Origin: Cyrtodaria siliqua
Taxonomy: Eukaryota; Mollusca; Bivalvia; Adapedonta; Hiatellidae
Assembly (NCBI GenBank): GCA_037043455.1
Contig: JAWPHD010001213.1
Span: 186,001-250,000 of the forward strand
Direction of reading: 5' to 3'
DNA length: 64,000 bases
Shown here one piece after another: positions 8,478 through 16,108 of the stretch (the first letter of the stretch is position 1; the number at the start of each line of letters is the position of its first letter). Below the pieces are notes generated by a model. The model did not search any database. It was not told where the DNA came from and worked only from the letters and a program-made list of their open reading frames with translations. The position numbers and the translations under genes are program-made.

Positions 8478-9737
8478 ATGATTTCTAAAGAATTCAAATA
8501 TAGCCCGGATGCTCATTACAATTTAAGTACTTTCAGCAAGAAAGTGATAGATATAATAAATCAAAACATAGTCATTACATCCAACGGTAAAGGCTTTAAA
8601 GCATCATTTCCCAATGTCTTTGAAAAATACAAACTCCCATACGTTAAATCAGATGCTAAAGTCCAACGCTGGGGGACAGATTGGATGTTATTTTGGCAGA
8701 ATCAGTTGAATTTTGCTATTTGGTGTGCGACAACTGGATGTGGTATTGATTTCAACAATCATCTAAAAGCTGATGCACTGGTTGGTTCGTTATTTCGATT
8801 TCATGTCTATTACCAAGTCAGAAGAATATTATTTGAGATGAGTGTAGCAATGCCGCAAGACTCAAATTGGAATGCGTTTAATAACACATATAACCGAAAC
8901 GCATACGAAAGAATATGCAAGGAGTTTAACGTTGACTTATATTCAGACTGGAGGCAAAAACAAAGCTATAATGATGGGCTAGGAACAATTTATAATTACT
9001 GGACACATATTGGTTATCATCCTTTGATAAATACTGTATACGACAACAAAACGATGAGTTTCACAGTCTACGAGAGTGATAAAACATACCACATTGATTA
9101 CATTGCACAAGGATCTGAAGCAGACAACAGCTGGTCTACTTTTATACTAGATTGTTCATCTGGATTTACAAGAGCTGGAATAGAAAGAATCAATAACAGC
9201 ATAAGAACATACTGCTGGGCAATCCTTGGCTCACAATCACAAACAAAAACAGATATACTTGGAACTGGAACGGCATTTGATGCACAAAAACAATTTTTAG
9301 CAAATGTAGAGGACGCAATAAACAGCCCCATCAACTTGCCCAATCAAATTTCAAGATATGAAAACACCCTAAAATATGCAAGAAGTAAAGTAAATTTTGT
9401 CTATGGAAGTGGATTGTACATGTCTCCGAGTGACATGGAATTAAGAATCGGAATAATACAAGACTACAATAATGAAATTGTAATAGCAACCGATGCACAA
9501 ACATTAGGATTGAATAATGATGTAAATGTAAAACCAGTGCCACCAAAAAATATTCAACCTTTTCAAGGCACCACAACAATGAAATTTTTACCGGACTTTG
9601 ATAAATCATCAACACATAAAACTGTGACACCAGAAATACAAACAATAGCGATTGAACTTGAAGATAACAAAACAACCATAATTGTTGGTACTATAGTAAT
9701 ATGTCTTGCTGCATTACTTATCTACGAGATTTACTAA
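8478..9737 (+). CDS. conserved Polinton protein with C-terminal membrane anchor, 419 aa
   Basis: Starts at ATG after TATATATATTAAAAAA. An upstream in-frame Met at 8430 would overlap the penton gene and is less likely. The protein is rich in aromatic residues in its first half (WGTDWMLFWQNQLNFAIWCA, FHVYYQVRRILFEM, DWRQKQSYNDGLG) and ends in a hydrophobic helix TIIVGTIVICLAALLIY followed by a four-residue tail. That points to a tail-anchored membrane protein, perhaps in an inner virion membrane or at assembly sites. I recognise it only as a recurring Polinton accessory type, with no assigned function. Its 3' end overlaps the 3' end of the opposite-strand gene by 24 bp. Confidence 0.7.
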   Translation: MISKEFKYSPDAHYNLSTFSKKVIDIINQNIVITSNGKGFKASFPNVFEKYKLPYVKSDAKVQRWGTDWMLFWQNQLNFAIWCATTGCGIDFNNHLKADALVGSLFRFHVYYQVRRILFEMSVAMPQDSNWNAFNNTYNRNAYERICKEFNVDLYSDWRQKQSYNDGLGTIYNYWTHIGYHPLINTVYDNKTMSFTVYESDKTYHIDYIAQGSEADNSWSTFILDCSSGFTRAGIERINNSIRTYCWAILGSQSQTKTDILGTGTAFDAQKQFLANVEDAINSPINLPNQISRYENTLKYARSKVNFVYGSGLYMSPSDMELRIGIIQDYNNEIVIATDAQTLGLNNDVNVKPVPPKNIQPFQGTTTMKFLPDFDKSSTHKTVTPEIQTIAIELEDNKTTIIVGTIVICLAALLIYEIY

Positions 9738-11036
9738 ACCACTCTTTGGCTGCCACATATAGTGCCACCCAACAACGGCAACAAGCATTGCCCATAGATT
9801 GTTACCAAGCCAATTAACAACTTTACCTGTTGCAGATAAAAGCCATGTTACTATTGCACCAATAACTCCTGGTAAAGCTGCTGCGGCTTTACCAGCTAGG
9901 TTGGCAAGAAGTTTACCAAGATTACTTAGTTGTTTTTCTATCCAATCCTTGACACTTGATGAATCAGGTTTTGGAATTGGAGCAGCACTTGATGTGGGAA
10001 TAATGGCCTCAACTAATACCCCAATAATCATACCAAAGGCAGTCAAAATACTAACAATAGTAATACCTTGCTCCCTAAACAAGGTTTTGATTCTCTCACC
10101 CAATGTTGTGTCTTCTTTTAACACCTTATTTATAGTTTCTTTTATCCTGTTTATTTGACTGCGTAATGCTTCTTTGTTTTCACTCGCCGCTTCAAGTCGT
10201 GCACTTTTTTCATCTTCTAAGTTTTTTATTCTGTCACGTATGCGCTCTTGTTGAAACTCATCCTCCTGCCCGGGGGTGCTAACCTGTTCTAATTTTTGTT
10301 TTTCTTTTGTTATGTCTTTATCAAGCTCAGTGAGCTTTGAGAGATTATTAGTAAGTTTTCCACGGAAGCTTTGCAATCTCTTATCTAAACCTCGGATCTC
10401 TCGCAGTGTTATATCTTCTGGTTGAACAGCAGTTTTAGAATAAGTTTCATCTATATTACACTCAATTATAATTACAGCATCTACTGTATTTTGTACATCT
10501 TCAGTTGTTGAAAAAGTTTGCAATGGTATATTTTCTGCAGCGATGGTATCTCTTGTTTTTACCAAGGCTGCTATTTCTGCCCTACCCCGAGCAAGTCTTT
10601 CACGTGGAACTAAATAATCATACATTTTTAAAGTGTTTTTCACAAAGTAAATACCATGTTTTCTAACTAAAGTGTCCAACACATAAAACTTGATTGGTTC
10701 GTTTGGATTATTTCCCTTATAATAGGTAAGTGGGACGTCATCCTTCCCAACTGCATATAACATTGTTCTACCGATTTTATCCTCAGCCACTCTAAAATCG
10801 TCTTTATAATCAATTCCGCTGATCTCAGCATTAACTTCAGTAAAAAATTGATATACTAACCACTTTTTTTGTGTGAGCTGTTCTTTTATTTTATCTTCCC
10901 CTTGAAGCTGATTAATATGATTATTTTCATTTACAATTTGTCTCTGGAATTCTGAGTCAGGTTGTATAAATTCTTCATCAAGTAATTCATCTACATAAGC
11001 ATCTGGATCAAACGTAGGATTGTCAAACTCAGCCAT
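9714..11036 (-). CDS. large coiled-coil and membrane-spanning Polinton protein, 440 aa
   Basis: Intact frame. The N-terminal 60 residues are acidic (DELLDEEFIQPDSEF). A globular part follows to about residue 200, then a charged coiled coil from about 205-320 (LSKLTELDKDITKEKQKLEQ; RIRDRIKNLEDEKSARLEAA). A clear membrane helix lies at about 323-346 (GITIVSILTAFGMIIGVL), and a second hydrophobic, Trp- and Gly-rich region (LPGVIGAIVTWLLSATGKVV) is near the C-terminus. Proteins of this layout recur in animal Polintons, but I know of no assigned function. A scaffold, virion-membrane or membrane-fusion role is possible and unproven. Confidence 0.7.
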   Translation of the reverse strand: MAEFDNPTFDPDAYVDELLDEEFIQPDSEFQRQIVNENNHINQLQGEDKIKEQLTQKKWLVYQFFTEVNAEISGIDYKDDFRVAEDKIGRTMLYAVGKDDVPLTYYKGNNPNEPIKFYVLDTLVRKHGIYFVKNTLKMYDYLVPRERLARGRAEIAALVKTRDTIAAENIPLQTFSTTEDVQNTVDAVIIIECNIDETYSKTAVQPEDITLREIRGLDKRLQSFRGKLTNNLSKLTELDKDITKEKQKLEQVSTPGQEDEFQQERIRDRIKNLEDEKSARLEAASENKEALRSQINRIKETINKVLKEDTTLGERIKTLFREQGITIVSILTAFGMIIGVLVEAIIPTSSAAPIPKPDSSSVKDWIEKQLSNLGKLLANLAGKAAAALPGVIGAIVTWLLSATGKVVNWLGNNLWAMLVAVVGWHYMWQPKSGLVNLVDK

Positions 11037-11087
11037 TGTTTATTTTTCATTTTAATTTTTTTTTTTTTTAAAAAATATATATTTAAA
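11037..11087. promoter_or_regulatory. divergent AT-rich spacer between start codons
   Basis: Long T run, then AAAAAATATATATTTAAA just before the plus-strand ATG at 11088. It separates two divergent genes by 51 bp and is probably a shared promoter region. Confidence 0.45.
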
Positions 11088-11273
11088 ATGGCAGCAAGTA
11101 TTGACGTAAAACAAATTGTAAATATGATGTATCACGCTGGAGTGGAAACACTTCTAACTGTTGGATATTCTGAGATTGGCAGAAAACTACTAAAAAGAAC
11201 AGCCCCTAAAGTGGATTTTAATATGGCAGATGTTGGGAAGCAAGGTATTATTCCTGCGAATATTATGAAATAA
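11088..11273 (+). CDS. small conserved Polinton protein, 61 aa
   Basis: Short intact frame with DVKQIVNMMYHAGVETLLT as an amphipathic helix, a basic middle (RKLLKRTAPKVDF) and the ending DVGKQGIIPANIMK. The start follows an AT-rich leader and the stop lies 22 bp before the next gene on the same strand. It may be a minor virion component. No functional domain is recognised. Confidence 0.6.
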   Translation: MAASIDVKQIVNMMYHAGVETLLTVGYSEIGRKLLKRTAPKVDFNMADVGKQGIIPANIMK

Positions 11274-11294
11274 AAAAAATATATATAAAAAAAA

Positions 11295-11714
11295 ATGGCA
11301 AGCGCAGTAGCAATGATGATCGGTGGCGCATTAACAAACGCATTGGCATTTAGCGGTTCAAATTATTTCTTTTCAAAAATGGAAAGTCATTAAGATGAGG
11401 AAAGACAAAGGCATGACAAAGCCGTAGAACAATTGGAAGCAGCACAAGCGGCGTGGAATAAAAAAAGAACAGAGAGATTAGATTTTATTAACAAGCAACT
11501 ACAAAAAGAGCATCATGCAGGGCAGACTTTTGATGATGTGGACCAAGCTATGAAACAGTATTATTACATAACTGGCAAACATTTGCTTTTGGAACCGGAG
11601 CCTAAGTTGAGTGATTTTTATACACCATCTCCGGATCAACAGAATAGAGAAATTACGTTTATTGTGGTGGGCATGGCTGCAACTGGATTTGTAGCGTACA
11701 AATTGAGTTCATAG
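11295..11714 (+). pseudogene. small two-helix membrane protein gene with one in-frame stop
   Basis: The ATG is preceded by ATATATAAAAAAAA. The N-terminus is hydrophobic (AVAMMIGGALTNALAF), the middle is charged and helical (KKRTERLDFINKQLQKEH), then comes LSDFYTPSP and a C-terminal hydrophobic helix (ITFIVVGMAATGFVAYKL). A single TAA at 11391-11393 interrupts codon 33. The same frame then continues open for over 100 codons with undiminished protein character, so this is a recent break in one 139-codon gene, not two genes. A product could only come from readthrough or re-initiation. Function is unknown. Confidence 0.7.
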
Positions 11715-11744
11715 TTTAAAACTATAAAAAAATAGTTTTAAACT
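11713..11744. terminator. perfect AT-rich hairpin at the end of a convergent pair
   Basis: A 13-bp stem, AGTTTAAAACTAT, six A residues, then the exact reverse complement. It begins within the last base of the upstream stop and faces the minus-strand ATPase gene. As the element is read by host polymerase II, it may act in RNA 3'-end formation or be a structural element. The hairpin is certain, its role is not. Confidence 0.55.
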
Positions 11745-11749
11745 CTAAG

Positions 11750-12012
11750 TATGTTATTAGCATTACTCATTTGCTATTAGCATTACTCATTTGCTATGAG
11801 CAATGCTATGAGCAATGCTATAAGCATTACTCATTTGCTATGAGCAATACTATATTTCCCGGGAGGCTGCTTTGTTGCTGCTGCTCGAATTCAGAGGCGC
11901 TTCTGCTGCTGATGTAGCGGTGTTTCACCGCCGCGCGCGCGCGCCGCGCGGGGGCTGCTGCTGCTGAAGACGTCCACCCAACTAGTCTGCTATTAACATT
12001 GCTTTGTTGCTG
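11750..12012. repeat. palindromic GCATTACTCAT/ATGAGCAATGC repeats and a GC-rich island
   Basis: At 11752-11850 the words AGCATTACTCATTTGCTAT and ATGAGCAATGCTAT alternate and are near reverse complements of each other, so the stretch can fold on itself. It is followed by CTGCTGCTG triplets and a CG run (CCGCGCGCGCGCGCCGCGCG around 11932-11951), extreme for this AT-rich element. There is no gene here. It occupies the gap between convergent genes where another gene may have been lost or sequence acquired. Confidence 0.65.
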
Positions 12013-12686
12013 TTATTCAACCCAATAACCAGTTGGTTGGTCAGTCCTCAAAATTAACTTGGAATATTTAGTCTTTGCTAAAGCTTTTCTTATTCTGGTT
12101 CTCTCTTCCAGCGTTGGAATAACATCATTTTCTCTCAAACAATTTTCATAACTATCTCTGTCCTTGGTGTAAAACAGACACAATCATTTTGCTTGCTCCC
12201 GCAAATCTTTCAATACAGAATTATATCTCTGTGAAATGACCCATACTGATTGTTTGGCGTGACGACCGGAGAATGCCAACTCTAATAACATATCTTCTTC
12301 TTTGTTAATTCTTTTGTGGCGGAGCAATCATCAATGATGTATAATGTGGGCTTGCCAGCATATTGTTTGAAAAATAAACGCAACAGTTCTTGTAGCATTT
12401 CTTTGTCGTTGCTCACGGGATTGACAATTGTTATTTTTTTTTTATCTTTTGGGTGTCTTACATCTCCTATCCAGGGTCTATTTTTATAAGCCTCGTTCCA
12501 CTCTATGGTTGGACACAATATAATTATATGATCAAAAACTCCAACATACTCTTGTTCAAGTATGTCAAGAACAAACTCTGTTTTGCCGCAGCCTGTCTGA
12601 CCGCAGATAATGGCACTGTGTGGATATTTAGGATATTTAGTATCGTACTTCTTTGAATCTTCCATCTTCGAAATTGATTTGCGCAT
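12013..12686 (-). pseudogene. A32/FtsK-type DNA-packaging ATPase, frameshifted
   Basis: The Walker A motif GQTGCGKT is at residues 29-36 and Walker B LYIIDD at 115-120, followed by CSATKEL. This is the small virion-packaging ATPase of Polintons and related viruses, which drives genome entry into the capsid. The open frame stops near 12284. The family's C-terminal part is still readable just downstream, but in another frame and with a further TGA near 12200, ending at the TAA at 12013-12015. So at least one frameshift near 12300 and a second break are present, and both NTPase motifs sit in the intact first part. The start overlaps the end of the capsid gene by 50 bp and has a TATATATAATACAAG leader. 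Confidence 0.85.
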
Positions 12687-13905
12687 CTTGTATTATATAT
12701 AGATAAATATTTAAAAGTTGATCTGCATCTGCTTTTTTATTTATGAGTATCGTTATGCATTCACTGCCGTTTTCTATTCTTCTTCCACTGCCGTGTAATA
12801 AATTGTCATCACATGTTCTAAGGTCAAGCCACAAAGCATATGCTTTTGTTAGATAGGTCTCAAGAGAAACATCGGTAAAGTATAAGTCCTTTGTCACTAT
12901 GTCTGTCTCTTTGTTTCTTTTTGATGTTAAAGCAAAATATTTGTTGATTTCATCCCAATGTTGATATGCCCTCATGCCCTGACTATACAACTGATTTGGT
13001 ACGCCCTCTATTATCATTTCAACCTTTTCAATCTTTGGGTTGTAAAAGGATTCCGTGCCTGTTCTTTCTGGGTCTTCAAACAGCATTAAAATACCTTTCA
13101 TGCTCCGTGCTGGTACATTAATGTTGATATTCCAAAGGGTATCAGATTTGTTTGCTATTATTTTTCTATGTCGCAAGATACGATCATACATAAATACTAT
13201 CTTACCATTGGTTTGCTGTCTTATTTGTCTGGCTAATTCAACATCACTAACCGTATCAAATTCCAAGCAGATATTTTTTATTAGATAAGATGCATCAGCA
13301 TCACTGCTTTTGATAACTTTGTTATAATCGTTAAACGTTAATTCATATTCTAACCTATCACCAAGCCCCGCTTGATAAAATGGCATATGACTTTCTAACA
13401 TTCCAAAGTCCAGTGGAATACAAAATATATTTCCATAAGATGCTGCTATAGCTTCATCTTTGGTGTCTGAGGAAGCATCTACCGCGCCAATTCTATGTTT
13501 TAACATGTTTGCTTTACCAATACCTTGGTAAGCTGTGTTTTGTCGTTCGCTAGGGCTTTTCCATAAATCTACATAACTGTGATATATATCACTGTCATCT
13601 ATTGACATGACTTCATTGCCACTTATTCTGATTGTCATTTTTTTCACAATTGCTCTACCCAGATTCTGGTATAGAGTAGCGTTGGCGTCTGTTCTGCTTT
13701 TAAGTTCTATTTCAAAGGCAAGACGAGCAGTACGTGGAACTATCACATCATTAGTACTTAGATTGGGAAATCTCACAAGCAGTTGCTGGTTTTGGTCTAT
13801 CGTTGAAGGGTTGTTAGTAATAACTACACTTGTGCGGATGCCCTTGGCACCATGAGGTTCTCTTGATTTTCTATGAGGGTTGAGTTTGTTTCCGGAAGCT
13901 GACAT
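12637..13905 (-). CDS. major capsid protein, double jelly-roll (Polinton MCP)
   Basis: Encodes 422 residues, intact, from the Met at 13905 (MSASGNKL). The frame opens further upstream, but that part is AT-rich leader. Two jelly-roll halves are expected. The N-terminal half includes LLVRFPNLSTNDVIVPRTAR and ISGNEVMSIDDSDIYHSYVD. The C-terminal half includes WNININVPARSMKGILMLFE, then EMIIEGVPNQLYSQGMRAYQ. The latter block is the most recognisable signature of Polinton capsids. Such proteins form trimers that tile an icosahedral shell. It lies directly upstream of the packaging ATPase on the same strand, as is usual. This is the best-preserved core gene of the element. Confidence 0.92.
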   Translation of the reverse strand: MSASGNKLNPHRKSREPHGAKGIRTSVVITNNPSTIDQNQQLLVRFPNLSTNDVIVPRTARLAFEIELKSRTDANATLYQNLGRAIVKKMTIRISGNEVMSIDDSDIYHSYVDLWKSPSERQNTAYQGIGKANMLKHRIGAVDASSDTKDEAIAASYGNIFCIPLDFGMLESHMPFYQAGLGDRLEYELTFNDYNKVIKSSDADASYLIKNICLEFDTVSDVELARQIRQQTNGKIVFMYDRILRHRKIIANKSDTLWNININVPARSMKGILMLFEDPERTGTESFYNPKIEKVEMIIEGVPNQLYSQGMRAYQHWDEINKYFALTSKRNKETDIVTKDLYFTDVSLETYLTKAYALWLDLRTCDDNLLHGSGRRIENGSECITILINKKADADQLLNIYLYIIQDAQINFEDGRFKEVRY

Positions 13906-13921
13906 TTTTAATATGATTTTT

Positions 13922-14272
13922 TTAAAAAAAAAAATCAAACGGGTCTTTTGGTGCAACATGAACAGGTTGCACAGCTACAGGTGGTGCTACCGATTTCTTG
14001 TTATAAATATACAAACCCAACCCAGCAAAGCCTACTAATAAAATCGGTGGAATATAATTTTTGTATACATTTATTTTGATTTTTTCTGGTTCCTCTTCAC
14101 CTCTTGGTACTTTTGTTATCTGTCCTGCATCTTGTGCATCCTGTGCATCTTGCTCTATCTGAAGCAAACGCTTTGCCTTCCTTGCTGCTGCTCCTTTTTC
14201 CCCAGCTTCTACTCGTTTTGGATTTTGTTGTTTAACATATTGTGTATCAACTTCACTCTCTTGGTTCTTCAT
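13922..14272 (-). CDS. single-pass membrane protein with basic N-terminal region, 116 aa
   Basis: The N-terminal 50 residues are polar with a basic alanine-rich helix (RVEAGEKGAAARKAKRLL), followed by a QDAQDAQDAG repeat. One membrane helix lies at about 73-92 (IPPILLVGFAGLGLYIYNK), then a short tail ends in DPFDFFF. The gene overlaps the next upstream gene's end by 20 bp and ends 16 bp before the capsid start. Possible virion membrane protein. No named family is recognised. Confidence 0.65.
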   Translation of the reverse strand: MKNQESEVDTQYVKQQNPKRVEAGEKGAAARKAKRLLQIEQDAQDAQDAGQITKVPRGEEEPEKIKINVYKNYIPPILLVGFAGLGLYIYNKKSVAPPVAVQPVHVAPKDPFDFFF

Positions 14273-14837
14273 TTTTATTATCTACATTTTTATTAAAATC
14301 AATATGTCGAACAGTTGTCAGCTTTGCTGTAAATGGCGCTAAGTACATTCCATACTTGTAATACAACTCACAACACGCACTTGTTAAAGCATGTTTAATA
14401 AATGGGTCTTCCTCCAAATCTTCTATCAGTTTTGGTGGATTGGTTATATTAAAATATTTTGATACTCCCATCACATACAAGTTAATAAAATAATTGCCTA
14501 AAGTCTTAGCCATGCTTGCCCCAAGTCTTGCTTCATATCTGCAGTAAAGTTTATTAATTTTATCTGGGGGCATGCTATCTATAGTCGTGAGTTGTATGTC
14601 TTTACCCAAATATTGACAACTACCACCGCCAGCCACTATGGCTGATAATCTTTCTCTTTTTGTTTCTTGGTGCTTTGATTCATCACGTTCCGTAAAACCT
14701 TCCGGTATGATACCTTGTAATAGTTCTTCCGCATTCATTTTTATAGTAGTAATTTTATTTTTTATTTTGGAATAAATATAAAACACAGCTGCGATATTCA
14801 CCACGCAACTAGTAATGGTTAGTATTGTTAATAGCAT
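14253..14837 (-). CDS. conserved Polinton accessory protein with optional N-terminal anchor, 194 aa
   Basis: Residues 1-22 form a membrane or signal-like helix (LLTILTITSCVVNIAAVFYI). A second Met at 14738 (MNAEELLQG), after an AT-rich ACTATAAAA leader, could give a soluble form. The core has KLYCRYEARLGASMAKTLG, then EDPFIKHALTSACCELYYKY, then MYLAPFTAKLTT. This pattern recurs in animal Polintons without known function. The frame is intact and overlaps the downstream gene by 20 bp, which suggests co-expression. Confidence 0.65.
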   Translation of the reverse strand: MLLTILTITSCVVNIAAVFYIYSKIKNKITTIKMNAEELLQGIIPEGFTERDESKHQETKRERLSAIVAGGGSCQYLGKDIQLTTIDSMPPDKINKLYCRYEARLGASMAKTLGNYFINLYVMGVSKYFNITNPPKLIEDLEEDPFIKHALTSACCELYYKYGMYLAPFTAKLTTVRHIDFNKNVDNKNEEPRE

Positions 14838-14840
14838 TGT

Positions 14841-15158
14841 TTACTTTGGAATGACTAAGTCATATGCATGATACTTATTATTTTTGTTGTTGTTTTTACA
14901 TGGTTTCAATCTAAGTGGTCGCACATAATATGGTGGTTCTACACTTGTCTTCTCTATTTTATCTTTGAGATGACCAGGCGCCCATACTTCACCGTTGTCT
15001 GATAAGGTTAATACCATGGATGAACCATATTGAGTATCCACTGTTTTTGTATTTGTAATAGTGTATATTTTATTCTTTTCCAAGTCTGTCCATTTCTTTG
15101 TGCTATTTTGATTAAGCGCTTGAAGCAGTTCATCAAATCGTGCAGTTGTGATTTCCAT
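14841..15158 (-). CDS. small beta-rich protein, possible OB-fold ssDNA-binding type, 105 aa
   Basis: After a helical start (ARFDELLQALNQN) comes a beta pattern: WTDLEKNKIYTITNTKTVDT, then YGSSMVLTLSDNGEVWAPGH and YVRPLRLKPCKNN. The alternation and the LEKNKIY...TQYG layout recall small OB-fold proteins, which would suit single-stranded DNA binding during protein-primed replication. That reading is an inference. The start is supported by the shared upstream AT motif. Confidence 0.6.
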   Translation of the reverse strand: MEITTARFDELLQALNQNSTKKWTDLEKNKIYTITNTKTVDTQYGSSMVLTLSDNGEVWAPGHLKDKIEKTSVEPPYYVRPLRLKPCKNNNKNNKYHAYDLVIPK

Positions 15159-15206
15159 TTATATATAATATATATATTTTCTTTAATACATTTAAAAATA
15201 GAAAAG
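15159..15206. promoter_or_regulatory. candidate divergent promoter between small gene and integrase
   Basis: Minus-strand reading gives TATTAAAGAAAATATATATA then TTATATATAAATGG at the start of the 105-residue gene. It is the same core as before the starts at 6039 and 19932. The integrase relic begins on the other side. Confidence 0.5.
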
Positions 15207-16108
15207 ATTTATTACAGCCCACAAGGATTTTGGAGAGGTTACACAGCAGTTAAAAAATTAGCGAAAGAGGCTGGTGTCAGTGAAAAAAAGGCCTTGAATT
15301 TTTAAAGAAACAAGCTGTGTGACAGATTTATTTACCTGCGCCGAAGAAAATAATTAGACCCAGGTTTGATGTTTCTGCTAAGAATGGAGTGCATCAAGCT
15401 GATTTGTTATTTCTGCCGCATGATACCTTTGGCTTTGGCCGTGGCCGCAAGACATATAAATATGCATTGGCTGTGGTTGATATTGCGAGTAGATACAAAG
15501 AAGCAGAGCCGCTGACTTCCAAGGATAGCAAAGAAGTTGCCAAAGCATTTGAAAATATATACAGTCGGCATTTAAAATATCCAAAATTATTACAAGTGGA
15601 TCCAGGCGGAGAATTCATGGGTGCAGTATCACAGTTGATGGCAAAACATAATGTAAATATCAGACGGGGTAGAACAGAGATACACAGAGACCAAGCTATA
15701 GTGGTAAGATTTTACAGAACATTAGCTGAAAGATTGTTTAGTTATCAGTATGCTAAGGAAATAGATTCGCAAAAAAGCAACAGAGAGTGGGTAAAGATAT
15801 TACCAGAAATTGTTAAAGCCATAAATGTGGAGACAAAAAAGCCCCCTCCTGTTGAAAAAAAATTATTAAAAGGTGATCCTATCTGTATGAATGCAAGTGT
15901 AAGATATTTATATCAACCCGGGGAACAAGAAGGTGGAAGACGCAGAGCAACTGATCTAGTGTGGAGTGAAGATATTCACAAGATTAATAGTTATATGGTG
16001 ACGCAAGGCATAATAGTTTATTATTTAAAAGCACCAGCGTCTCAAAGAGGATTTGTCAAAGAAGAACTACTTATTGTTCCTGCTGATACCCAAATTCATA
16101 AGTTTTGA
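15207..16108 (+). pseudogene. retrovirus-like (Polinton) integrase, inactivated
   Basis: The readable N-terminus IYYSPQGFWRGYTAVKKLAK has ATT where a start is expected. The frame then shifts near 15298, and the resumed frame has a TGA at 15320-15322. From 15323 to the end it is open. Catalytic core: first Asp in HQADLLFLP, second Asp in QVDPGGEF. The third acidic position of the DDE triad, about 35 residues further on, reads Val (GTA at 15704-15706, in AIVVRFYRTLAERLF). A C-terminal binding domain is present (YLYQPGEQEGGRRRATDLVW). In an intact element it would join the ends to host DNA. Here the start, frame and catalytic site are all damaged. Its 3' end overlaps the polymerase end by 42 bp. 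Confidence 0.9.

Noticed and set aside
9331..9675. Minus-strand 114-codon frame
   Set aside because: Antisense shadow of the 8478-9737 gene.
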